In this document: piece by piece, positions 36,949 through 51,759 of the stretch | How positions within the stretch are numbered: the first letter of the stretch is position 1 | How the letters are laid out: each line of letters begins with the position of its first letter | Assembly (NCBI RefSeq): GCF_020882245.1 | Contig: NC_083599.1 | Coordinates: forward strand, 15,014,865-15,078,864 | Length of the DNA stretch: 64,000 bases | From: Rhopalosiphum padi | Taxonomy: Eukaryota > Arthropoda > Insecta > Hemiptera > Aphididae | Direction: 5' to 3' | The notes under the pieces: generated by a model | Databases searched by the model: none | The model's input: the letters and a program-made list of their open reading frames with translations, nothing else | What the model was told of the DNA's origin: nothing | Made by a program: the position numbers and the translations under genes

Positions 36949-39063
36949 TTCTTATTACAACATTTGTGAAAGCAGTTTGCACTTGAAACTTAAATACTAA
37001 TACGAATGTAAAACTGCAAATAGATATGAAATATAAATATTTAACAGATGATAAGATATAATAATTTTGATAAGACAAAAAACTTCGTACATATCTACTA
37101 GAATGTTATGTTGGATTTGAATGTAAAATAAGTGTTTATAAAGAATACACTTGTACAATAACTTAAAATTGCTGTTTTTTTAATAGACTATGACATAACC
37201 ATACCTCCAAAATAATACTGATTTAGAACATAAAAATATCGAATCATTATTGAATAAAAGTACCGTAAAGCATCTATTAAAACTAGACGATTTAGATTAC
37301 AATACTTTGGATTATGGTTTAATAAAAACCAAAATTATGAAAAAAAAAACGCAGAAATAATAAAAAGATTTTTAAAACTGAGGCATATTTTAAGAATGAA
37401 AATTAAATGCTCATTTTGTTTACCAATACTATATTAATATTTTTAACAAATTTCAATTGTTACACTACTATTAATTTACTATCAATTACATTTTATATTC
37501 ATTACAAGTACATTGCATAAAATCATTATTATTATCAGAATCTTCAAGTCCATGTACAATGTAGGATGTTGAAACTTTCCCAAATTCCGAAAATGTTAAT
37601 GAATGTCTCAGCATGCTTTGAGTGATCTACTATTGCACTGCCATCTAAAAAAAAATAGTCATATAAATATGTATAATGGTTGGAGAAATTATAATAATGA
37701 TGATTGATGAGCAATAAAAGATAATAAAAATCTACCAGTGTTGTGTTGAATTTTAATGAAAAAAAAATGTATAAAAAAAATATGCTTGTACAATAACTTA
37801 AACTTGCTGATTTTTAATATGAAAAAAATATAAATTTGTAATATTTGTATTAACTATTATGTAAAACCATGCTTCATACTGTTTATAAAGTATCAGCTTC
37901 AGTGAAATATATGAATGTTAATAATGGTAAATAAGAATCATTTTCACAATCTAGTAGTCAATGTTTTATGACATAAACATGAAAATTGAATGTTTTATGA
38001 GCAGCTAAAAATATGAATTTGTAATATTTGTATAAATTATTATGTAAAACCATGTTGTATAGTGTTTATGCAGTGTCAGCTTCAATGAAATATATGAATG
38101 TCAATAATGGTAAATAAGAATCATTTTTATAATCTAGTAGTAAAGGTTTTAAGACACTAACATGAGAATTGAATGTTTTATGAGCAGCTAAAAATATGAA
38201 TTTGTTATATTTGTATAAATTATTATGTAAAAGCATGCTTCATAGTATTTATGCAGTGTCATCTTAAATGAAATATATGAATGTAAATAATGGTAAATAA
38301 GAATCATTTCACAATCTAGTAGTAAAGGTTTAAAGACACTAACATGAGAATTGAGTGTTTTATAAGCAGTTAGATATATTATGAATTAGCAATAATTGTA
38401 TAAATTATAATGAAAAAGCATGCTTCATAGTGTTTATGCAGTGTCAGCCTCAATGAAATATATGAATGTTAATAATGGTAAATAAGAATCATTTTCACAA
38501 TCTAGTAATCAAGGTTATAAGACACTATAATGAGAATTGAGTGTTTTATAAGCAGTTAAAAATATGAATTTATAATAGTTGTATAAATTATTATGTAAAA
38601 CCATGTTTTATAGTGTTTATGATGTATCAGCTTCAATGAAATCTATGAATGTTAATGATGGTAAATAAGAATTATTTGCTGAATATAATGATCAGGGTTT
38701 TTTGACACTAATTTTATGTTATACTACTATTAACTGACTATCAATTACATTCTATATTCATTTAACATACATTGCATAAAACCATTATTATTATCAGAAT
38801 CTTCTAGTCCATTGTTCAATGTAGGATGTTGATACTTTCCCAAGTTGTAGGAATGTGAATGTCTGTCTCAGCATGTATCAAGTGATCTGCCTTACTACCA
38901 TCTGAAAAAATGTAGTCGGTTAAATATGTATAATGGTTGTAGGATAAAATGTCACTAATACATGCCATAATTAAAACGAAAGTCTTTATATTAACTAGTA
39001 CGTGAATACACTGAGCAATTCACAAATGGAAATAGTCATACAAAAACTAACACACAAACTTCA
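36949..39063 (+). repeat. Unit 19, long form (2115 bp)
   Basis: It has five subrepeats. It is a mosaic: it shares AAATGCTC, GCTTTGAG, GCACTG and GAAAATTG with units 12 and 18. It also introduces ACCAAAATTATG and AACTTCG. The first is kept through unit 28, and the second recurs in units 20, 30 and 31. Confidence 0.97.
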
Positions 39064-41179
39064 TTCTTATTACAACATTTGTGAAAGCAGTTTGCACTTG
39101 AAACTTAAATACTAATACGAATGTAAAACTGCAAATAGATATGAAATATAAATATTTAACAGATGATAAGATATAATAATTTTGATAAGACAAAAAACTT
39201 CGTACATATCTACTAGAATGTTATGTTGGATTTGAATGTAAAATAAGTGTTTATAAAGAATACACTTGTACAATAACTTAAAATTGCTGTTTTTTTAATA
39301 GACTATGACATAACCATACCTCCAAAATAATACTGATTTAGAACATAAAAATATCGAATCATTATTGAATAAAAGTACCGTAAAGCATCTATTAAAACTA
39401 GACGATTTAGATTACAATACTTTGGATTATGGTTTAATAAAAACCAAAATTATGAAAAAAAAAACGCAGAAATAATAAAAAGATTTTTAAAACTGAGGCA
39501 TATTTTAAGAATGAAAATTAAATGCTCATTTTGTTTACCAATACTATATTAATATTTTTAACAAATTTCAATTGTTACACTACTATTAATTTACTATCAA
39601 TTACATTTTATATTCATTACAAGTACATTGCATAAAATCATTATTATTATCAGAATCTTCAAGTCCATGTACAATGTAGGATGTTGAAACTTTCCCAAAT
39701 TCCGAAAATGTTAATGAATGTCTCAGCATGCCTTGAGTGATCTACTATTGTACTGCCATCTAAAAAAAAAATAGTCATATAAATATGTATAATGGTTGGA
39801 GAAATTATAATAATGATGATTGATGAGCAATAAAAGATAATAAAAATCTACCAGTGTTGTGTTGAATTTTAATGAAAAAAAAATGTATAAAAAAAATATG
39901 CTTGTACAATAACTTAAACTTGCTGATTTTTAATATGAAAAAAATATAAATTTGTAATATTTGTATTAACTATTATGTAAAACCATGCTTCATACTGTTT
40001 ATAAAGTATCAGCTTCAGTGAAATATATGAATGTTAATAATGGTAAATAAGAATCATTTTCACAATCTAGTAGTCAATGTTTTATGACATAAACATGAGA
40101 ATTGAATGTTTTATGAGCAGCTAAAAATATGAATTTGTAATATTTGTATAAATTATTATGTAAAACCATGTTGTATAGTGTTTATGCAGTGTCAGCTTCA
40201 ATGAAATATATGAATGTCAATAATGGTAAATAAGAATCATTTATATAATCTAGTAGTAAAGGTTTTAAGACACTAACATGAGAATTGAATGTTTTATGAG
40301 CAGCTAAAAATATGAATTTGTTATATTTGTATAAATTATTATGTAAAAGCATGCTTCATAGTATTTATGCAGTGTCATCTTAAATGAAATATATGAATGT
40401 AAATAATGGTAAATAAGAATCATTTCACAATCTAGTAGTAAAGGTTTAAAGACACTAACATGAGAATTGAGTGTTTTATAAGCAGTTAGATATATTATGA
40501 ATTAGCAATAATTGTATAAATTATAATGAAAAAGCATGCTTCATAGTGTTTATGCAGTGTCAGCCTCAATGAAATATATGAATGTTAATAATGGTAAATA
40601 AGAATCATTTTCACAATCTAGTAATCAAGGTTATAAGACACTATAATGAGAATTGAGTGTTTTATAAGCAGTTAAAAATATGAATTTATAATAGTTGTAT
40701 AAATTATTATGTAAAACCATGTTTTATAGTGTTTATGATGTATCAGCTTCAATGAAATCTATGAATGTTAATGATGGTAAATAAGAATTATTTGCTTAAT
40801 ATAATGATCAGGGTTTTTTGACACTAATTTTATGTTATACTACTATTAACTGACTATCAATTACATTCTATATTCATTTAACATACATTGCATAAAACCA
40901 TTATTATTATCAGAATCTTCTAGTCCATTGTTCAATGTAGGATGTTGATACTTTCCCAAGTTGTAGGAATGTGAATGTCTGTCTCAGCATGTATCAAGTG
41001 ATCTGCCTTACTACCATCTGAAAAAATGTAGTCGGTTAAATATGTATAATGGTTGTAGGATAAAATGTCACTAATACATGCCGTAATTAAAACGAAAGTC
41101 TTTATATTAACTAGTTCGGGAATACACTGAGCAATTCACAAATGGAAATAGTCAAACAAAAACTAACACACAAACTTCA
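39064..41179 (+). repeat. Unit 20, long form (2116 bp), start of uniform tract
   Basis: It has five subrepeats. From its C1 and S2 onward it has the variants of the uniform tract (CATTTATATAATC, GCTTAATAT, CCGTAATT, TTCGGG, TCAAAC). Its left edge still has TAAATACT and AACTTCG like unit 19. Confidence 0.97.
39314..39475 (+). pseudogene. Variant of the A1-side open stretch, stop shifted (53 codons)
   Basis: This is the unit 20 counterpart of 251-391. One extra A in ACCAAAATTATG replaces the leucine-TGA ending by a further eight codons (IMKKKTQK) and a TAA. The same form occurs in units 19-28. It follows an in-frame TAA and has no initiator ATG at its beginning. The lysine tail comes from a homopolymer run, which argues against a maintained coding role. 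Confidence 0.35.
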
Positions 41180-43295
41180 TTCTTATTACAACATTTGTGA
41201 AAGCAGTTTGCACTTGAAACTTAAACACTAATACGAATGTAAAACTGCAAATAGATATGAAATATAAATATTTAACAGATGATAAGATATAATAATTTTG
41301 ATAAGACAAAAAACATCGTACATATCTACTAGAATGTTATGTTGGATTTGAATGTAAAATAAGTGTTTATAAAGAATACACTTGTACAATAACTTAAAAT
41401 TGCTGTTTTTTTAATAGACTATGACATAACCATACCTCCAAAATAATACTGATTTAGAACATAAAAATATCGAATCATTATTGAATAAAAGTACCGTAAA
41501 GCATCTATTAAAACTAGACGATTTAGATTACAATACTTTGGATTATGGTTTAATAAAAACCAAAATTATGAAAAAAAAAACGCAGAAATAATAAAAAGAT
41601 TTTTAAAACTGAGGCATATTTTAAGAATGAAAATTAACAGCTCATTTTGTTTACCAATACTATATTAATATTTTTAACAAATTTCAATTGTTACACTACT
41701 ATTAATTTACTATCAATTACATTTTATATTCATTACAAGTACATTGCATAAAATCATTATTATTATCAGAATCTTCAAGTCCATGTACAATGTAGGATGT
41801 TGAAACTTTCCCAAATTCCGAAAATGTTAATGAATGTCTCAGCATGCCTTGAGTGATCTACTATTGTACTGCCATCTAAAAAAAAAATAGTCATATAAAT
41901 ATGTATAATGGTTGGAGAAATTATAATAATGATGATTGATGAGCAATAAAAGATAATAAAAATCTACCAGTGTTGTGTTGAATTTTAATGAAAAAAAAAT
42001 GTATAAAAAAAATATGCTTGTACAATAACTTAAACTTGCTGATTTTTAATATGAAAAAAATATAAATTTGTAATATTTGTATTAACTATTATGTAAAACC
42101 ATGCTTCATACTGTTTATAAAGTATCAGCTTCAGTGAAATATATGAATGTTAATAATGGTAAATAAGAATCATTTTCACAATCTAGTAGTCAATGTTTTA
42201 TGACATAAACATGAGAATTGAATGTTTTATGAGCAGCTAAAAATATGAATTTGTAATATTTGTATAAATTATTATGTAAAACCATGTTGTATAGTGTTTA
42301 TGCAGTGTCAGCTTCAATGAAATATATGAATGTCAATAATGGTAAATAAGAATCATTTATATAATCTAGTAGTAAAGGTTTTAAGACATTAACATGAGAA
42401 TTGAATGTTTTATGAGCAGCTAAAAATATGAATTTGTTATATTTGTATAAATTATTATGTAAAAGCATGCTTCATAGTATTTATGCAGTGTCATCTTAAA
42501 TGAAATATATGAATGTAAATAATGGTAAATAAGAATCATTTCACAATCTAGTAGTAAAGGTTTAAAGACACTAACATGAGAATTGAGTGTTTTATAAGCA
42601 GTTAGATATATTATGAATTAGCAATAATTGTATAAATTATAATGAAAAAGCATGCTTCATAGTGTTTATGCAGTGTCAGCCTCAATGAAATATATGAATG
42701 TTAATAATGGTAAATAAGAATCATTTTCACAATCTAGTAATCAAGGTTATAAGACACTATAATGAGAATTGAGTGTTTTATAAGCAGTTAAAAATATGAA
42801 TTTATAATAGTTGTATAAATTATTATGTAAAACCATGTTTTATAGTGTTTATGATGTATCAGCTTCAATGAAATCTATGAATGTTAATGATGGTAAATAA
42901 GAATTATTTGCTTAATATAATGATCAGGGTTTTTTGACACTAATTTTATGTTATACTACTATTAACTGACTATCAATTACATTCTATATTCATTTAACAT
43001 ACATTGCATAAAACCATTATTATTATCAGAATCTTCTAGTCCATTGTTCAATGTAGGATGTTGATACTTTCCCAAGTTGTAGGAATGTGAATGTCTGTCT
43101 CAGCATGTATCAAGTGATCTGCCTTACTACCATCTGAAAAAATGTAGTCGGTTAAATATGTATAATGGTTGTAGGATAAAATGTCACTAATACATGCCGT
43201 AATTAAAACGAAAGTCTTTATATTAACTAGTTCGGGAATACACTGAGCAATTCACAAATGGAAATAGTCAAACAAAAACTAACACACAAACTTCA
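41180..43295 (+). repeat. Unit 21, long form (2116 bp)
   Basis: It has five subrepeats. AAATTAACAGCTC near 41632 is shared only with unit 23. A private T occurs in AGACATTAACATG near 42388. It has TAAACACT at the left edge, as do units 22-29. Confidence 0.97.
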
Positions 43296-45411
43296 TTCTT
43301 ATTACAACATTTGTGAAAGCAGTTTGCACTTGAAACTTAAACACTAATACGAATGTAAAACTGCAAATAGATATGAAATATAAATATTTAACAGATGATA
43401 AGATATAATAATTTTGATAAGACAAAAAACATCGTACATATCTACTAGAATGTTATGTTGGATTTGAATGTAAAATAAGTGTTTATAAAGAATACACTTG
43501 TACAATAACTTAAAATTGCTGTTTTTTTAATAGACTATGACATAACCATACCTCCAAAATAATACTGATTTAGAACATAAAAATATCGAATCATTATTGA
43601 ATAAAAGTACCGTAAAGCATCTATTAAAACTAGACGATTTAGATTACAATACTTTGGATTATGGTTTAATAAAAACCAAAATTATGAAAAAAAAAACGCA
43701 GAAATAATAAAAAGATTTTTAAAACTGAGGCATATTTTAAGAATGAAAATTAAATGCTCATTTTGTTTACCAATACTATATTAATATTTTTAACAAATTT
43801 CAATTGTTACACTACTATTAATTTACTATCAATTACATTTTATATTCATTACAAGTACATTGCATAAAATCATTATTATTATCAGAATCTTCAAGTCCAT
43901 GTACAATGTAGGATGTTGAAACTTTCCCAAATTCCGAAAATGTTAATGAATGTCTCAGCATGCCTTGAGTGATCTACTATTGTACTGCCATCTAAAAAAA
44001 AAATAGTCATATAAATATGTATAATGGTTGGAGAAATTATAATAATGATGATTGATGAGCAATAAAAGATAATAAAAATCTACCAGTGTTGTGTTGAATT
44101 TTAATGAAAAAAAAATGTATAAAAAAAATATGCTTGTACAATAACTTAAACTTGCTGATTTTTAATATGAAAAAAATATAAATTTGTAATATTTGTATTA
44201 ACTATTATGTAAAACCATGCTTCATACTGTTTATAAAGTATCAGCTTCAGTGAAATATATGAATGTTAATAATGGTAAATAAGAATCATTTTCACAATCT
44301 AGTAGTCAATGTTTTATGACATAAACATGAGAATTGAATGTTTTATGAGCAGCTAAAAATATGAATTTGTAATATTTGTATAAATTATTATGTAAAACCA
44401 TGTTGTATAGTGTTTATGCAGTGTCAGCTTCAATGAAATATATGAATGTCAATAATGGTAAATAAGAATCATTTATATAATCTAGTAGTAAAGGTTTTAA
44501 GACACTAACATGAGAATTGAATGTTTTATGAGCAGCTAAAAATATGAATTTGTTATATTTGTATAAATTATTATGTAAAAGCATGCTTCATAGTATTTAT
44601 GCAGTGTCATCTTAAATGAAATATATGAATGTAAATAATGGTAAATAAGAATCATTTCACAATCTAGTAGTAAAGGTTTAAAGACACTAACATGAGAATT
44701 GAGTGTTTTATAAGCAGTTAGATATATTATGAATTAGCAATAATTGTATAAATTATAATGAAAAAGCATGCTTCATAGTGTTTATGCAGTGTCAGCCTCA
44801 ATGAAATATATGAATGTTAATAATGGTAAATAAGAATCATTTTCACAATCTAGTAATCAAGGTTATAAGACACTATAATGAGAATTGAGTGTTTTATAAG
44901 CAGTTAAAAATATGAATTTATAATAGTTGTATAAATTATTATGTAAAACCATGTTTTATAGTGTTTATGATGTATCAGCTTCAATGAAATCTATGAATGT
45001 TAATGATGGTAAATAAGAATTATTTGCTTAATATAATGATCAGGGTTTTTTGACACTAATTTTATGTTATACTACTATTAACTGACTATCAATTACATTC
45101 TATATTCATTTAACATACATTGCATAAAACCATTATTATTATCAGAATCTTCTAGTCCATTGTTCAATGTAGGATGTTGATACTTTCCCAAGTTGTAGGA
45201 ATGTGAATGTCTGTCTCAGCATGTATCAAGTGATCTGCCTTACTACCATCTGAAAAAATGTAGTCGGTTAAATATGTATAATGGTTGTAGGATAAAATGT
45301 CACTAATACATGCCGTAATTAAAACGAAAGTCTTTATATTAACTAGTTCGGGAATACACTGAGCAATTCACAAATGGAAATAGTCAAACAAAAACTAACA
45401 CACAAACTTCA
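43296..45411 (+). repeat. Unit 22, long form (2116 bp)
   Basis: It has five subrepeats. It has AAATTAAATGCTC, the same as units 24-29, so 21-22 and 23-24 alternate in step. Confidence 0.97.
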
Positions 45412-47527
45412 TTCTTATTACAACATTTGTGAAAGCAGTTTGCACTTGAAACTTAAACACTAATACGAATGTAAAACTGCAAATAGATATGAAATATAAA
45501 TATTTAACAGATGATAAGATATAATAATTTTGATAAGACAAAAAACATCGTACATATCTACTAGAATGTTATGTTGGATTTGAATGTAAAATAAGTGTTT
45601 ATAAAGAATACACTTGTACAATAACTTAAAATTGCTGTTTTTTTAATAGACTATGACATAACCATACCTCCAAAATAATACTGATTTAGAACATAAAAAT
45701 ATCGAATCATTATTGAATAAAAGTACCGTAAAGCATCTATTAAAACTAGACGATTTAGATTACAATACTTTGGATTATGGTTTAATAAAAACCAAAATTA
45801 TGAAAAAAAAAACGCAGAAATAATAAAAAGATTTTTAAAACTGAGGCATATTTTAAGAATGAAAATTAACAGCTCATTTTGTTTACCAATACTATATTAA
45901 TATTTTTAACAAATTTCAATTGTTACACTACTATTAATTTACTATCAATTACATTTTATATTCATTACAAGTACATTGCATAAAATCATTATTATTATCA
46001 GAATCTTCAAGTCCATGTACAATGTAGGATGTTGAAACTTTCCCAAATTCCGAAAATGTTAATGAATGTCTCAGCATGCCTTGAGTGATCTACTATTGTA
46101 CTGCCATCTAAAAAAAAAATAGTCATATAAATATGTATAATGGTTGGAGAAATTATAATAATGATGATTGATGAGCAATAAAAGATAATAAAAATCTACC
46201 AGTGTTGTGTTGAATTTTAATGAAAAAAAAATGTATAAAAAAAATATGCTTGTACAATAACTTAAACTTGCTGATTTTTAATATGAAAAAAATATAAATT
46301 TGTAATATTTGTATTAACTATTATGTAAAACCATGCTTCATACTGTTTATAAAGTATCAGCTTCAGTGAAATATATGAATGTTAATAATGGTAAATAAGA
46401 ATCATTTTCACAATCTAGTAGTCAATGTTTTATGACATAAACATGAGAATTGAATGTTTTATGAGCAGCTAAAAATATGAATTTGTAATATTTGTATAAA
46501 TTATTATGTAAAACCATGTTGTATAGTGTTTATGCAGTGTCAGCTTCAATGAAATATATGAATGTCAATAATGGTAAATAAGAATCATTTATATAATCTA
46601 GTAGTAAAGGTTTTAAGACACTAACATGAGAATTGAATGTTTTATGAGCAGCTAAAAATATGAATTTGTTATATTTGTATAAATTATTATGTAAAAGCAT
46701 GCTTCATAGTATTTATGCAGTGTCATCTTAAATGAAATATATGAATGTAAATAATGGTAAATAAGAATCATTTCACAATCTAGTAGTAAAGGTTTAAAGA
46801 CACTAACATGAGAATTGAGTGTTTTATAAGCAGTTAGATATATTATGAATTAGCAATAATTGTATAAATTATAATGAAAAAGCATGCTTCATAGTGTTTA
46901 TGCAGTGTCAGCCTCAATGAAATATATGAATGTTAATAATGGTAAATAAGAATCATTTTCACAATCTAGTAATCAAGGTTATAAGACACTATAATGAGAA
47001 TTGAGTGTTTTATAAGCAGTTAAAAATATGAATTTATAATAGTTGTATAAATTATTATGTAAAACCATGTTTTATAGTGTTTATGATGTATCAGCTTCAA
47101 TGAAATCTATGAATGTTAATGATGGTAAATAAGAATTATTTGCTTAATATAATGATCAGGGTTTTTTGACACTAATTTTATGTTATACTACTATTAACTG
47201 ACTATCAATTACATTCTATATTCATTTAACATACATTGCATAAAACCATTATTATTATCAGAATCTTCTAGTCCATTGTTCAATGTAGGATGTTGATACT
47301 TTCCCAAGTTGTAGGAATGTGAATGTCTGTCTCAGCATGTATCAAGTGATCTGCCTTACTACCATCTGAAAAAATGTAGTCGGTTAAATATGTATAATGG
47401 TTGTAGGATAAAATGTCACTAATACATGCCGTAATTAAAACGAAAGTCTTTATATTAACTAGTTCGGGAATACACTGAGCAATTCACAAATGGAAATAGT
47501 CAAACAAAAACTAACACACAAACTTCA
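45412..47527 (+). repeat. Unit 23, long form (2116 bp)
   Basis: It has five subrepeats. It has AAATTAACAGCTC as in unit 21; no other difference from unit 22 was noticed. Confidence 0.97.
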
Positions 47528-49643
47528 TTCTTATTACAACATTTGTGAAAGCAGTTTGCACTTGAAACTTAAACACTAATACGAATGTAAAACTGCAAAT
47601 AGATATGAAATATAAATATTTAACAGATGATAAGATATAATAATTTTGATAAGACAAAAAACATCGTACATATCTACTAGAATGTTATGTTGGATTTGAA
47701 TGTAAAATAAGTGTTTATAAAGAATACACTTGTACAATAACTTAAAATTGCTGTTTTTTTAATAGACTATGACATAACCATACCTCCAAAATAATACTGA
47801 TTTAGAACATAAAAATATCGAATCATTATTGAATAAAAGTACCGTAAAGCATCTATTAAAACTAGACGATTTAGATTACAATACTTTGGATTATGGTTTA
47901 ATAAAAACCAAAATTATGAAAAAAAAAACGCAGAAATAATAAAAAGATTTTTAAAACTGAGGCATATTTTAAGAATGAAAATTAAATGCTCATTTTGTTT
48001 ACCAATACTATATTAATATTTTTAACAAATTTCAATTGTTACACTACTATTAATTTACTATCAATTACATTTTATATTCATTACAAGTACATTGCATAAA
48101 ATCATTATTATTATCAGAATCTTCAAGTCCATGTACAATGTAGGATGTTGAAACTTTCCCAAATTCCGAAAATGTTAATGAATGTCTCAGCATGCCTTGA
48201 GTGATCTACTATTGTACTGCCATCTAAAAAAAAAATAGTCATATAAATATGTATAATGGTTGGAGAAATTATAATAATGATGATTGATGAGCAATAAAAG
48301 ATAATAAAAATCTACCAGTGTTGTGTTGAATTTTAATGAAAAAAAAATGTATAAAAAAAATATGCTTGTACAATAACTTAAACTTGCTGATTTTTAATAT
48401 GAAAAAAATATAAATTTGTAATATTTGTATTAACTATTATGTAAAACCATGCTTCATACTGTTTATAAAGTATCAGCTTCAGTGAAATATATGAATGTTA
48501 ATAATGGTAAATAAGAATCATTTTCACAATCTAGTAGTCAATGTTTTATGACATAAACATGAGAATTGAATGTTTTATGAGCAGCTAAAAATATGAATTT
48601 GTAATATTTGTATAAATTATTATGTAAAACCATGTTGTATAGTGTTTATGCAGTGTCAGCTTCAATGAAATATATGAATGTCAATAATGGTAAATAAGAA
48701 TCATTTATATAATCTAGTAGTAAAGGTTTTAAGACACTAACATGAGAATTGAATGTTTTATGAGCAGCTAAAAATATGAATTTGTTATATTTGTATAAAT
48801 TATTATGTAAAAGCATGCTTCATAGTATTTATGCAGTGTCATCTTAAATGAAATATATGAATGTAAATAATGGTAAATAAGAATCATTTCACAATCTAGT
48901 AGTAAAGGTTTAAAGACACTAACATGAGAATTGAGTGTTTTATAAGCAGTTAGATATATTATGAATTAGCAATAATTGTATAAATTATAATGAAAAAGCA
49001 TGCTTCATAGTGTTTATGCAGTGTCAGCCTCAATGAAATATATGAATGTTAATAATGGTAAATAAGAATCATTTTCACAATCTAGTAATCAAGGTTATAA
49101 GACACTATAATGAGAATTGAGTGTTTTATAAGCAGTTAAAAATATGAATTTATAATAGTTGTATAAATTATTATGTAAAACCATGTTTTATAGTGTTTAT
49201 GATGTATCAGCTTCAATGAAATCTATGAATGTTAATGATGGTAAATAAGAATTATTTGCTTAATATAATGATCAGGGTTTTTTGACACTAATTTTATGTT
49301 ATACTACTATTAACTGACTATCAATTACATTCTATATTCATTTAACATACATTGCATAAAACCATTATTATTATCAGAATCTTCTAGTCCATTGTTCAAT
49401 GTAGGATGTTGATACTTTCCCAAGTTGTAGGAATGTGAATGTCTGTCTCAGCATGTATCAAGTGATCTGCCTTACTACCATCTGAAAAAATGTAGTCGGT
49501 TAAATATGTATAATGGTTGTAGGATAAAATGTCACTAATACATGCCGTAATTAAAACGAAAGTCTTTATATTAACTAGTTCGGGAATACACTGAGCAATT
49601 CACAAATGGAAATAGTCAAACAAAAACTAACACACAAACTTCA
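47528..49643 (+). repeat. Unit 24, long form (2116 bp)
   Basis: It has five subrepeats. No private change was noticed. It can serve as the consensus of the uniform tract. Confidence 0.97.
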
Positions 49644-51759
49644 TTCTTATTACAACATTTGTGAAAGCAGTTTGCACTTGAAACTTAAACACTAATACGA
49701 ATGTAAAACTGCAAATAGATATGAAATATAAATATTTAACAGATGATAAGATATAATAATTTTGATAAGACAAAAAACATCGTACATATCTACTAGAATG
49801 TTATGTTGGATTTGAATGTAAAATAAGTGTTTATAAAGAATACACTTGTACAATAACTTAAAATTGCTGTTTTTTTAATAGACTATGACATAACCATACC
49901 TACAAAATAATACTGATTTAGAACATAAAAATATCGAATCATTATTGAATAAAAGTACCGTAAAGCATCTATTAAAACTAGACGATTTAGATTACAATAC
50001 TTTGGATTATGGTTTAATAAAAACCAAAATTATGAAAAAAAAAACGCAGAAATAATAAAAAGATTTTTAAAACTGAGGCATATTTTAAGAATGAAAATTA
50101 AATGCTCATTTTGTTTACCAATACTATATTAATATTTTTAACAAATTTCAATTGTTACACTACTATTAATTTACTATCAATTACATTTTATATTCATTAC
50201 AAGTACATTGCATAAAATCATTATTATTATCAGAATCTTCAAGTCCATGTACAATGTAGGATGTTGAAACTTTCCCAAATTCCGAAAATGTTAATGAATG
50301 TCTCAGCATGCCTTGAGTGATCTACTATTGTACTGCCATCTAAAAAAAAAATAGTCATATAAATATGTATAATGGTTGGAGAAATTATAATAATGATGAT
50401 TGATGAGCAATAAAAGATAATAAAAATCTACCAGTGTTGTGTTGAATTTTAATGAAAAAAAAATGTATAAAAAAAATATGCTTGTACAATAACTTAAACT
50501 TGCTGATTTTTAATATGAAAAAAATATAAATTTGTAATATTTGTATTAACTATTATGTAAAACCATGCTTCATACTGTTTATAAAGTATCAGCTTCAGTG
50601 AAATATATGAATGTTAATAATGGTAAATAAGAATCATTTTCACAATCTAGTAGTCAATGTTTTATGACATAAACATGAGAATTGAATGTTTTATGAGCAG
50701 CTAAAAATATGAATTTGTAATATTTGTATAAATTATTATGTAAAACCATGTTGTATAGTGTTTATGCAGTGTCAGCTTCAATGAAATATATGAATGTCAA
50801 TAATGGTAAATAAGAATCATTTATATAATCTAGTAGTAAAGGTTTTAAGACACTAACATGAGAATTGAATGTTTTATGAGCAGCTAAAAATATGAATTTG
50901 TTATATTTGTATAAATTATTATGTAAAAGCATGCTTCATAGTATTTATGCAGTGTCATCTTAAATGAAATATATGAATGTAAATAATGGTAAATAAGAAT
51001 CATTTCACAATCTAGTAGTAAAGGTTTAAAGACACTAACATGAGAATTGAGTGTTTTATAAGCAGTTAGATATATTATGAATTAGCAATAATTGTATAAA
51101 TTATAATGAAAAAGCATGCTTCATAGTGTTTATGCAGTGTCAGCCTCAATGAAATATATGAATGTTAATAATGGTAAATAAGAATCATTTTCACAATCTA
51201 GTAATCAAGGTTATAAGACACTATAATGAGAATTGAGTGTTTTATAAGCAGTTAAAAATATGAATTTATAATAGTTGTATAAATTATTATGTAAAACCAT
51301 GTTTTATAGTGTTTATGATGTATCAGCTTCAATGAAATCTATGAATGTTAATGATGGTAAATAAGAATTATTTGCTTAATATAATGATCAGGGTTTTTTG
51401 ACACTAATTTTATGTTATACTACTATTAACTGACTATCAATTACATTCTATATTCATTTAACATACATTGCATAAAACCATTATTATTATCAGAATCTTC
51501 TAGTCCATTGTTCAATGTAGGATGTTGATACTTTCCCAAGTTGTAGGAATGTGAATGTCTGTCTCAGCATGTATCAAGTGATCTGCCTTACTACCATCTG
51601 AAAAAATGTAGTCGGTTAAATATGTATAATGGTTGTAGGATAAAATGTCACTAATACATGCCGTAATTAAAACGAAAGTCTTTATATTAACTAGTTCGGG
51701 AATACACTGAGCAATTCACAAATGGAAATAGTCAAACAAAAACTAACACACAAACTTCA
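49644..51759 (+). repeat. Unit 25, long form (2116 bp)
   Basis: It has five subrepeats. One private change, CATACCTACAAAAT near 49901, is synonymous in the + strand open stretch. Confidence 0.97.
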